A model generated the notes under the pieces. The model worked only from the letters and a program-made list of their open reading frames with translations. It ran no database searches and was not told where the DNA came from. Positions 1-4,933 of a stretch of 6,697 nucleotides of DNA are shown here, in pieces. The translations under genes were made by a program, and so were the position numbers. Numbering within the stretch: position 1 is the first letter of the stretch; each line of letters starts with the position of its first letter. Source of the stretch: Treponema sp. (GTDB taxonomy: Bacteria; Spirochaetota; Spirochaetia; Treponematales; Treponemataceae); the NCBI GenBank assembly GCA_016282455.1, contig JAEEKM010000278.1, positions 1 through 6,697 on the forward strand, written 5' to 3'.

Positions 1-130
1 TCCAGCGGTCAGAGAGGGAATCTTTGTTTGACACAAGAGCAACCGCCGTTCCAAAAGTAATGAGGATTACCAGTGCTATTGCAATGAGAAGTAATATTTT
101 TGTAAAAGAGTTTGACTCTGAGTCTGCCAT
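1..130 (-). CDS. N-terminus of a small single-pass membrane protein (partial, runs off left edge)
   Basis: Only the first 43 codons lie in the window. The peptide starts MADSESNSFTKI and continues into a strongly hydrophobic stretch, roughly residues 12-34 (ILLLIAIALVILI and onward), then turns polar (SNKDSLSDRW). This is a signal anchor or single transmembrane helix near the N-terminus, with the bulk of the protein probably outside the cytoplasm. There is no lipobox cysteine in the visible part. The ATG at 128-130 comes 5 nt after the hflX stop codon, so the two genes are almost certainly cotranscribed. No convincing Shine-Dalgarno is visible inside the hflX tail, so translation may rely on coupling to hflX. 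The short acidic/serine start before a membrane helix resembles FliL-like proteins, but too little is present to name a family and I do not claim one. Confidence 0.7.
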   Translation of the reverse strand, partial: MADSESNSFTKILLLIAIALVILITFGTAVALVSNKDSLSDRW

Positions 131-135
131 GTTTT

Positions 136-1431
136 TCAGTTTATCCGAAAGGGGGTCAGAAGGGCAAGTGTTCTTGTGGTGGCATTTCCATTTTCATCAA
201 TCGTTCCGGGAATTCGGGCAGTGATGTGTATGCCGTCTTCAAGCCATTCTTCTTTTTCAAGAGTACCGTTTTTACGCACGGTTTCAACAAGAGCCATATC
301 CTTCATGGGAATGATGTAAGAGGCTTCCTGTCCCAAAAGAATTTCTGTCATCTGGGAAAGAAGGGTGTCAAAGCCGCTTTCTGTTTTTGCACTGACTTTT
401 ATGGCAGAGGGAAAGTGAGACTCCAGTTCTGCAAGACGCAGCTGGTCTTTTTCAATACAGTCAATTTTATTCAGCACAACAAGACTCTGAATTTTTTCTG
501 CACCTATTTCTTCCAGAACTTTGCGCACCTGTTCGTACTGGGTAATGCAGTTTTCATCACTTGAATCAACTACAATAAGCAGAAGGTCTGCAAGAGATGC
601 TTCTTCCAGAGTGGAACGGAAAGAATCAATGAGTGTGTGGGGAAGGTTTGAAATAAAACCTACAGTGTCTGTAAGTAGAACCGTGCTTGCTTCCGAAAGG
701 GAAAGTTTTCTTGTGGTAGGGTCAAGCGTGGCAAAGAGTTTGTTTTCTACAAAAACATCGGCGCCTGTAAGTGCATTTAAAAGACTGCTTTTTCCTGCGT
801 TAGTGTAACCCACAAGTGCACAGGCTGCAACGGCATTGCGTTCCCTCTGCTTTCTCTGAGTGTCACGGTTTGTTTTTACCACTTCAAGTTCTTTTTTAAT
901 TCTTAAAATTTTTTCTTCCACCTGGCGCCTGTCAAGTTCAAGCTGGGTTTCGCCGGAACCTTTTGCTCCGTAAGAGCCGCCCCTCTGTCTTGCCAGATCC
1001 CCATACATGTGGCTGCGTCTCGGCAGTGAATATTCCAGCTGGGCAAGTCCCACCAGAAAACAAGCTTCCCTGGTCTTTGCCCTCTGTGCAAAAATGCGGA
1101 GAATAACTTCGTTTCTGTCAAAAACATTTATGCCGGTAAGTTTTTCCCAGTTGCGCTGCTTGGTGGGGTCAATTTCAAAATCAAAAATAATGCAGTCTGC
1201 AAAAAGTTCCTTGGCCCGGTCTGCAATTTCTTCTGCCTTTCCTTTTCCAATTCCATAAACGGGGTTGGGTTCAATGCGGGCAAGAGTAATTGTTTCAAGG
1301 GTTTCCATGCCCAGGGTGTCTACAAGCCCCATAAGTTCAAGAGGTTTTTCTTCTGAGTTTTTGTCTTTTGAAGGAGCGCCCACAAGAAGGCATTTAGCCT
1401 TTGCTTCCTGTTCTGCCTGAATATCTATCAT
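136..1431 (-). CDS. hflX: GTPase HflX (ribosome-associated, ribosome-splitting GTPase)
   Basis: The 431-residue product is full length for HflX. The N-terminal HflX domain shows a glycine-rich GIGKGKAEEI (60-69), the LAQLEYSLPR segment (129-138) and the family signature GSGETQLELDRR (158-169), leading into a linking helix. The G domain follows: P-loop GYTNAGKSS (208-216), switch I FATLDPT (233-239), G3 DTVGF (255-259), G4 NKID (321-324) and G5 SAK (347-349). HflX homologues bind the 50S subunit, hydrolyse GTP and split stalled 70S ribosomes, for example after heat or antibiotic stress. That role comes from family knowledge. The first ATG is preferred because AKCLLVG (12-18) matches the usual HflX beginning. 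No ribosome binding site precedes it, but a strong promoter lies just upstream, pointing to a leaderless mRNA. A small membrane protein gene follows in the same transcript. Confidence 0.95.
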   Translation of the reverse strand: MIDIQAEQEAKAKCLLVGAPSKDKNSEEKPLELMGLVDTLGMETLETITLARIEPNPVYGIGKGKAEEIADRAKELFADCIIFDFEIDPTKQRNWEKLTGINVFDRNEVILRIFAQRAKTREACFLVGLAQLEYSLPRRSHMYGDLARQRGGSYGAKGSGETQLELDRRQVEEKILRIKKELEVVKTNRDTQRKQRERNAVAACALVGYTNAGKSSLLNALTGADVFVENKLFATLDPTTRKLSLSEASTVLLTDTVGFISNLPHTLIDSFRSTLEEASLADLLLIVVDSSDENCITQYEQVRKVLEEIGAEKIQSLVVLNKIDCIEKDQLRLAELESHFPSAIKVSAKTESGFDTLLSQMTEILLGQEASYIIPMKDMALVETVRKNGTLEKEEWLEDGIHITARIPGTIDENGNATTRTLALLTPFRIN

Positions 1432-1440
1432 ACAAACGGA

Positions 1441-1469
1441 AGTATAGGGCAGAGCATGAAACTTGTCTA
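1441..1469 (-). promoter_or_regulatory. hflX promoter, sigma70 type
   Basis: On the minus strand, TAGACA (1464-1469; five of six matches to TTGACA) is separated by exactly 17 bp from TATACT (1441-1446; five of six matches to TATAAT). The hflX ATG begins 9 nt after the -10 box, so a start of transcription 7-8 nt downstream (G at 1433) would leave a leader of about 2 nt. No purine-rich ribosome binding site fits between box and ATG. Confidence 0.7.
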
Positions 1470-1489
1470 GGACTTTTTTCAGGACTTTT
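1469..1489. repeat. Short direct repeat AGGACTTTT, 12-bp period
   Basis: AGGACTTTT occurs at 1469-1477 and again at 1481-1489, almost one helical turn apart, between the divergent hflX and argR promoters. It could be a binding site for a regulator or only local low-complexity T-rich sequence; nothing else supports a function. Confidence 0.3.
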
Positions 1490-1495
1490 CTGTCA

Positions 1496-1524
1496 TTGTA
1501 TTTTTATGCAAAAAAATGTATACT
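1496..1524 (+). promoter_or_regulatory. argR operon promoter, sigma70 type
   Basis: TTGTAT (1496-1501) lies 17 bp upstream of TATACT (1519-1524), which matches the -10 consensus in five of six positions. The -35 is modest. The predicted transcription start near 1531 gives a leader of about 33 nt that includes the AGGAG ribosome binding site at 1553-1557, which fits the argR start at 1564. Confidence 0.65.
1497..1510. promoter_or_regulatory. Putative ARG box (ArgR operator) over the argR -35 region
   Basis: TGTATTTTTATGCA matches the ARG box core TGAATwwwwATTCA at 12 of 14 positions, with symmetric half-sites TGTAT and ATGCA around four T bases. It overlaps the -35 element. A further half-site TGTAT occurs at 1517-1521, 20 bp on, close to the roughly 21-bp centre spacing of paired ARG boxes, but its other half is poor. 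The placement suggests arginine-dependent autorepression of the argR operon, as is common for this family. Confidence 0.55.
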
Positions 1525-1563
1525 TACCAGGATGATTTTCCATCAGACAAAGAGGAGAAATTC

Positions 1564-2037
1564 ATGAAAGAGAGACTTACGCGGCTCAAAACAATCCGCA
1601 AACTTATAAAAAACAACCGTATAGAAAGCCAGGAAGAACTTTTAGGTCACCTTACACAGGAAGGTTTTGAAGGTACACAGGCAACCCTTTCCAGAGACTT
1701 AAAGCTTCTTAAAGTTGGAAAAATAAGTGACGGGCATGCAGGCTATGTCTACAGTCTTCCCGATGATGATGACCGCAGGGAGAGCGAAGAAATTTATATT
1801 CAGGATTTTCTGCGCGGTTATGTGAGCATTGACTTCAGCGGAAACATTGTTGTAATAAAAACTTTTGGTGGTCATGCAGACTCAGTTTCCCTTGCACTGG
1901 ATTCCATGAACATGGAAGAAATTTTAGGAACCGTGGCCGGAGACAACTGCATCTTTGCCTGCCTCAAGGAAGGGGTTAGCGGAGAACAGTTCATGAAGTC
2001 ACTCAAGAAAAAAATCCCAGACCTGGAAGATGAATAA
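1564..2037 (+). CDS. argR: Arginine repressor ArgR
   Basis: The 157-residue product has the normal ArgR length and layout. The N-terminal winged helix-turn-helix contains the recognition motif GTQATLSRDLKLL (37-49). After an acidic linker around 66-76 comes the C-terminal oligomerisation and arginine-binding domain, with TFGGHADSVSLALD (100-113) and GTVAGDN (122-128). ArgR forms hexamers and, with arginine, binds ARG boxes to repress arginine synthesis or activate catabolism. The arginine-binding pair, usually GDD, is GDN here. The start at 1564 is chosen because AGGAG at 1553-1557 sits 6 nt upstream and the protein then begins in the usual MKERLTRLKTI way; an in-frame ATG at 1516 lies inside the promoter. 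The stop codon overlaps the next start by one base (TAATG), indicating translational coupling. Confidence 0.93.
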   Translation: MKERLTRLKTIRKLIKNNRIESQEELLGHLTQEGFEGTQATLSRDLKLLKVGKISDGHAGYVYSLPDDDDRRESEEIYIQDFLRGYVSIDFSGNIVVIKTFGGHADSVSLALDSMNMEEILGTVAGDNCIFACLKEGVSGEQFMKSLKKKIPDLEDE

Positions 2038-3437
2038 TGTTTGAAGATACCGCCGGCCGTTTTGAAAAAGAAAAAATCATTCCTCTTGCAACCCTCACTG
2101 ACCAGGACACCGCCCTTATGGTAATGAAAGCCCTGATTGAAGGAGGCATAAATGTTCTTGAAGTAACTTTCAGAAGCACAGAGGGAGAAAGCGGCATGGA
2201 GAAAATTGCAGGCTGCATTAAAGCACTGCGCAGTAATTTTCCACAGGCACTAATTGGAGCGGGAACCGTTACAAATCCCGGTCTTGCAAAAAAAGCAATG
2301 GATGCAGGAGCACAGTTCATTGTCTCTCCGGGCCTAAACAAAGAGACAGTTTCTTTTTGCATGGAAAATAATCTTCCTGTTTTTCCCGGAGTGTCCACAG
2401 CCTCCGAAGTGGAAGCCGCCCTTTCCATGAACCTTACTTTTTTAAAATTCTTCCCGGCAGAAGCCTGCGGAGGTTTAGCCTACGTAAAAGCACTGGCCGC
2501 TCCTTTTCCAAACGTGCGCTTTATTGCAACCGGTGGTGTTAACGAAGGAAACTTTAACTCATACCTTTCATGCAAAAACATTCTCTGCGCAGGTGGAAGC
2601 TGGCTCTGTCCTCCCAAGGCAATTGAAAATAAAAACTGGGCAGAAATAACTTCTCTTGCCAAAAAAGCCCTTTCCCTTTCGCAGAAAAAAACTGAAGTTA
2701 AGGAAGAAAAAACAAATGTCCGGCTGGAAAAAGCACTCTACCTCATTCCCGTTCCCCTTGGTGAAACAGACATGGATAAAGTGCTCCCCCCCTACAACAG
2801 GCTCATTGTAAAACAGATAAAGCATTTTATTGTAGAAGACATAAAAAGTGCCCGCCGTTTTTTAAGAAAACTGGACAAGGACATAAACATAGATGAACTT
2901 TCTTTTCAGGAACTTAACGAGCACACTGACCTGCGCACAATAGGACATTACCTTGATCCTCTTTCCAAACAGGGAAAGGCAATGGGTGTTATTTCAGAAG
3001 CAGGATGCCCGGCCGTTGCAGACCCTGGAGCAGCCGCCGTACACATGGCCCAGCAAAAGGGACTGACCGTTATTCCACTCTCAGGACCTTCCTCAATGAT
3101 TCTTTCTGTCATGGCAAGCGGTTTTAACGGACAGAGTTTTGCCTTTAACGGATACATCAGTGTAAAAGACGGAGAGAGGGCTTCTAAAATACGGCAGCTG
3201 GAAAACAGGGCATGGAACGAAGACCAGACACAACTTTTTATTGAAGCCCCTTACAGAAATCTAAAAATGTTTGACGCAATCCTAAAAAACTGCAGAAAGG
3301 AAACTCAGCTTGGAATCGCCGCAAACATTACCTGCGAAGGTGAATTCATTAAAACCCATACCATTGCAGAATGGCGAAAACTTGGTGCCCCGGACATAAA
3401 CAAAGTACCGGCAATTTTTCTTCTCTACCGTTCATAA
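2037..3437 (+). CDS. Fusion of KDPG/KHG aldolase with an RsmI-like SAM-dependent methyltransferase
   Basis: One uninterrupted 466-residue ORF carries two complete domains. Residues about 8-212 are a class I KDPG/KHG aldolase (Eda family), which cleaves 2-keto-3-deoxy-6-phosphogluconate to pyruvate and glyceraldehyde 3-phosphate, or 4-hydroxy-2-oxoglutarate to pyruvate and glyoxylate. All key residues are visible: E42 and R46 in LEVTFR, T77 in GAGTV, P98 in SPGL, Schiff-base K137 in LKFFPAE, and S188 in GGSWL. A charged KTEVKEEKTNVRLEK linker (218-232) leads to a tetrapyrrole-methylase-fold domain (233-466): LYLIPVPLGE, SEAGCPAVADPGA (320-332), PLSGPSSM (347-354), TQLFIEAPYRN (398-408) and a PAIFLL ending. 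It resembles the RsmI-like subfamily of about 230 residues, substrate unknown to me, rather than true 16S rRNA methylase RsmI. No in-frame ATG lies at the junction, so separate translation looks unlikely. The start overlaps the argR stop by one base. Confidence 0.88.
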   Translation: MFEDTAGRFEKEKIIPLATLTDQDTALMVMKALIEGGINVLEVTFRSTEGESGMEKIAGCIKALRSNFPQALIGAGTVTNPGLAKKAMDAGAQFIVSPGLNKETVSFCMENNLPVFPGVSTASEVEAALSMNLTFLKFFPAEACGGLAYVKALAAPFPNVRFIATGGVNEGNFNSYLSCKNILCAGGSWLCPPKAIENKNWAEITSLAKKALSLSQKKTEVKEEKTNVRLEKALYLIPVPLGETDMDKVLPPYNRLIVKQIKHFIVEDIKSARRFLRKLDKDINIDELSFQELNEHTDLRTIGHYLDPLSKQGKAMGVISEAGCPAVADPGAAAVHMAQQKGLTVIPLSGPSSMILSVMASGFNGQSFAFNGYISVKDGERASKIRQLENRAWNEDQTQLFIEAPYRNLKMFDAILKNCRKETQLGIAANITCEGEFIKTHTIAEWRKLGAPDINKVPAIFLLYRS

Positions 3438-3442
3438 AAACT

Positions 3443-3447
3443 GAGGA
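3443..3447 (+). promoter_or_regulatory. Ribosome binding site of the kinase gene
   Basis: GAGGA ends 6 nt before the ATG at 3454, within the 16-nt gap after the fusion gene. It supports independent initiation at this start inside the operon. Confidence 0.7.
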
Positions 3448-3453
3448 CTGAAA

Positions 3454-4044
3454 ATGAAATCAATCATACTGATGGGAATAAAACACTGCGGAAAAAGCAC
3501 ACAGGGCCGTCTTCTGGCAGAAAAACTTTCGCTTCCCTTTTATGACACGGATTCAGTTATCAGCGAGATGACGGGTAAAAGCCCCAGGGAAATTTATTCT
3601 TCCGGCGGAGAAAGTGCATTCAAACTTGCAGAAACTGCAGCCTGTAAAGAAATAGAAAAAAAACTGGAAAAAGAAAATGCAGTTATTGCAACGGGTGGCG
3701 GAATCTGTAACAACAGCGAGGCCCTTGCACTTTTACACAAACTGGGAACTTTTGTCTTTCTAATGTCTTCAGAAAAAGTTGCCGCAGACAGAATTTGCCG
3801 TGAAGCACACACTGATGAAAATGGAAAACTTTCAAACCTTCCCGCCTATATTGCAAAAGAAAATCCCTCTAACATTCAGCAGGTAAGGGCAATATTTCAT
3901 GATTTTTATGAAGAAAGGGTAAGGCTTTATGCAGGAATTGCAGACCTCTCTGTTAAGGTTGACGGAACAGGAGGCCCCTGTCCCAAGCCAGTGAACACAA
4001 AACGCATTCTCTCTGCCCTGGGACTAAATGCAGAAATTAACTAA
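3454..4044 (+). CDS. Shikimate kinase-like P-loop kinase (divergent)
   Basis: This 196-residue nucleoside monophosphate kinase-fold protein is closest to shikimate kinase (AroK/AroL), which phosphorylates shikimate with ATP in aromatic amino acid synthesis. Visible motifs are Walker A GIKHCGKST (8-16), DTD at 31-33 with the substrate/magnesium aspartates, TGGG (80-83), and a late FYEERVRLY (151-159) whose R155 aligns with a shikimate-binding arginine. Two other contacts differ: the usual arginine in the GExxFR motif is K57 (GGESAFKLAE), and the lid RPLL motif is not recognisable; the lid region (118-140) is unlike the family. At 196 residues it is about 20 longer than typical AroK. It is the last gene of the argR operon, 16 nt after the fusion gene. 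It may be a divergent shikimate kinase or act on another small polyol or acid; no gene symbol is given for that reason. Confidence 0.78.
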   Translation: MKSIILMGIKHCGKSTQGRLLAEKLSLPFYDTDSVISEMTGKSPREIYSSGGESAFKLAETAACKEIEKKLEKENAVIATGGGICNNSEALALLHKLGTFVFLMSSEKVAADRICREAHTDENGKLSNLPAYIAKENPSNIQQVRAIFHDFYEERVRLYAGIADLSVKVDGTGGPCPKPVNTKRILSALGLNAEIN

Positions 4045-4054
4045 AGTTTAGTTA
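4038..4054. repeat. Perfect 17-bp palindrome across two convergent stop codons
   Basis: TAACTAAAGTTTAGTTA is a perfect inverted repeat of 8-bp arms around a central G. It contains the TAA stop of the kinase gene and the opposite-strand TAA of the slyD-like gene. As RNA it could form at most a 6-bp AU-rich stem with a 5-nt loop on either transcript. No U-tract follows on the plus strand, and only a poor one on the minus strand. It could mark weak bidirectional termination but is not a canonical terminator. Confidence 0.5.
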
Positions 4055-4602
4055 CATCCACAGCCGGAGCAGCCTGAACCACAGTCGCCGCAATCGGAAC
4101 CGCAGTCACCGCCACAGCCCCCGCAGCCTCCGCAGGAAAAACCGCCCACTCTGCCGGAAGCAAGTTCATCTTCGCTTGCCTCACGAACATCAACCACTTC
4201 AATGTCAAAGTGAAGTTCTTTTCCGGCAAGTTCATGGTTTGCATCCACTGTGACAAGGTCATCAGAAACTTCTGTTACCCTTACAATGGCAAAGCCGTCT
4301 TCTGTCTGGGCCTGAAACTGCATTCCCACTTCAATGTCAACGTCGGTTTCAAAATCTGACCTGGGAACTTTTACTACTTTTCCAGAATCATATTCACCGT
4401 ATCCGTCTTTGGCAGAAATTACAGTAGAAAATTTGTCACCGGGATTTTTTCCGGCAATCTGCTCTTCAAGTTTAGGGAGAAGATAGCAGGCTCCCTGAAC
4501 AAACTCAAGTGGTTCTGCACCAACAGAAGAGTCAATTTCGTTTCCGTCCTTATCTTTAAGGGTGTAATTGATGGAAACAACAGTACCTGTAGCTGCAGTC
4601 AT
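4048..4602 (-). CDS. slyD: SlyD-type FKBP peptidyl-prolyl cis-trans isomerase with cysteine-rich tail
   Basis: The 184-residue product follows SlyD throughout. It opens with a SINYTLKDKDGNEIDSS strand-and-loop (10-26), then PLEFVQGACYLLPKLEEQIAG (31-51), the GYGEY segment (67-71), an inserted chaperone flap (about 72-125), the NHELAGKELHFDIEVVDVRE closing block (122-141), and a tail from about 150. SlyD catalyses proline isomerisation, acts as a chaperone, and delivers nickel through its metal-binding tail in enterobacteria. Here the tail has nine cysteines (157, 160, 163, 167, 171, 174, 178, 181, 183) spaced by Gly, Ser and Asp and no histidine, whereas the E. coli tail is His/Cys-rich. It ends GCGCN, close to the E. 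coli ending. AGGAGG at 4610-4615 lies 7 nt before the ATG, inside the end of the upstream Nfu gene, so the two are cotranscribed. Confidence 0.92.
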   Translation of the reverse strand: MTAATGTVVSINYTLKDKDGNEIDSSVGAEPLEFVQGACYLLPKLEEQIAGKNPGDKFSTVISAKDGYGEYDSGKVVKVPRSDFETDVDIEVGMQFQAQTEDGFAIVRVTEVSDDLVTVDANHELAGKELHFDIEVVDVREASEDELASGRVGGFSCGGCGGCGGDCGSDCGDCGSGCSGCGCN

Positions 4603-4604
4603 CC

Positions 4605-4844
4605 CTATTCCTCCTGCACCACTTCTGTAATTTCAGGGCAGGTTTCCTTTAGATAGCGTTCAATTCCCATCTTAAGGGTCATAACAGCCATAGGACAAGA
4701 ACCACAGGCACCTGTAAGGCGCACATGAACTTTATTTTCTTCATCCAAAGAAATGAATTCCATGTCACCACCGTCAGCATTAAGCTGGGGGCGGAATGCA
4801 TCTAAAGTCTCTTTTACTTTTTCTAACAAAGCTTCGTCAGCCAT
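4605..4844 (-). CDS. Nfu-type iron-sulfur cluster scaffold (NifU C-terminal domain)
   Basis: A 79-residue stand-alone NifU C-terminal domain. It shows the family start with a long helix (LLEKVKETLDAFRPQLNADG), DGGD (24-27), and the cluster-binding motif GACGSCPMAVMTL (45-57) with cysteines C47 and C50. Such proteins dimerise, hold a [4Fe-4S] cluster between the two CxxC motifs and pass it to target enzymes. There is no N-terminal degenerate A-type domain, so this is the short form rather than E. coli NfuA. GAGG at 4850-4853 precedes the ATG by 5 nt. The stop codon is 2 nt from the slyD-like start, and its last codons carry that gene's ribosome binding site, so expression of the two is linked. 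Confidence 0.93.
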   Translation of the reverse strand: MADEALLEKVKETLDAFRPQLNADGGDMEFISLDEENKVHVRLTGACGSCPMAVMTLKMGIERYLKETCPEITEVVQEE

Positions 4845-4861
4845 AAATACCTCGCACTAAA

Positions 4862-4890
4862 AAGATACTGAATTTCAGGCGTTTTGAACA
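4862..4890 (-). promoter_or_regulatory. Possible promoter of the nfu-slyD operon
   Basis: On the minus strand TATCTT (4862-4867) could be a -10 box, with a weak TGTTCA (4885-4890) 17 bp upstream. The predicted start near 4855 leaves the GAGG ribosome binding site almost at the 5' end of the message. The match is poor and the call rests mainly on position. Confidence 0.3.
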
Positions 4891-4894
4891 GTAT
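4865..4894. repeat. Inverted repeat in the nfu/relQ divergent region
   Basis: ATACTG (4865-4870) and CAGTAT (4889-4894) form a 6-bp inverted repeat spanning 30 bp, and CTGAATTTCAG (4868-4878) is an 11-bp palindrome overlapping its left arm. Both sit over the putative nfu promoter, where an operator could lie. The arms are short enough to arise by chance in AT-rich DNA. Confidence 0.25.
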
Positions 4895-4921
4895 TTTCTT
4901 TTCCTTTGAGAAAAATTTAAC

Positions 4922-4927
4922 TATATT
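4922..4927 (+). promoter_or_regulatory. Putative -10 box of the alarmone synthetase gene
   Basis: TATATT lies only 6 nt before the ATG at 4934, so transcription would begin at or within a base or two of the start codon. No good -35 box is found at 16-18 bp (TTTTCC at 4899-4904) and no Shine-Dalgarno is present. Confidence 0.4.
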
Positions 4928-4933
4928 TAAAGA

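Noticed and set aside
112..564. 150-residue plus-strand ORF opposite hflX
   Set aside because: It is the antisense shadow of the conserved hflX C-terminal half, has a composition rich in Phe and Cys without any recognisable motif, and lacks a ribosome binding site.
1516..1563. Longer argR start at the ATG at 1516
   Set aside because: The ATG overlaps the -10 box and its 16 extra residues do not fit the ArgR N-terminus. The ATG at 1564 has AGGAG at ideal spacing.
2003..2428. 141-residue minus-strand ORF opposite the aldolase
   Set aside because: It is an antisense shadow of a catalytic domain whose active-site residues are all intact in the plus frame.
2786..2792. C7 run as a phase-variation tract or frameshift
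   Set aside because: It encodes the conserved LPPYN stretch in the correct frame, and seven bases is short for a phase-variable tract. It is noted only as a spot to verify in reads.
2716..2810. Separate methyltransferase start at the ATG near 2716, with AAGGAAG upstream
   Set aside because: The ribosome-binding-like sequence is attractive, but this ATG is out of frame with the methyltransferase and its ORF ends about 30 codons later.
4066..4135. Tandem repeat or CRISPR-like array in the slyD-like gene end
   Set aside because: The GC-rich repeated triplets encode the Gly/Cys metal-binding tail; spacing is irregular and there are no unique spacers.
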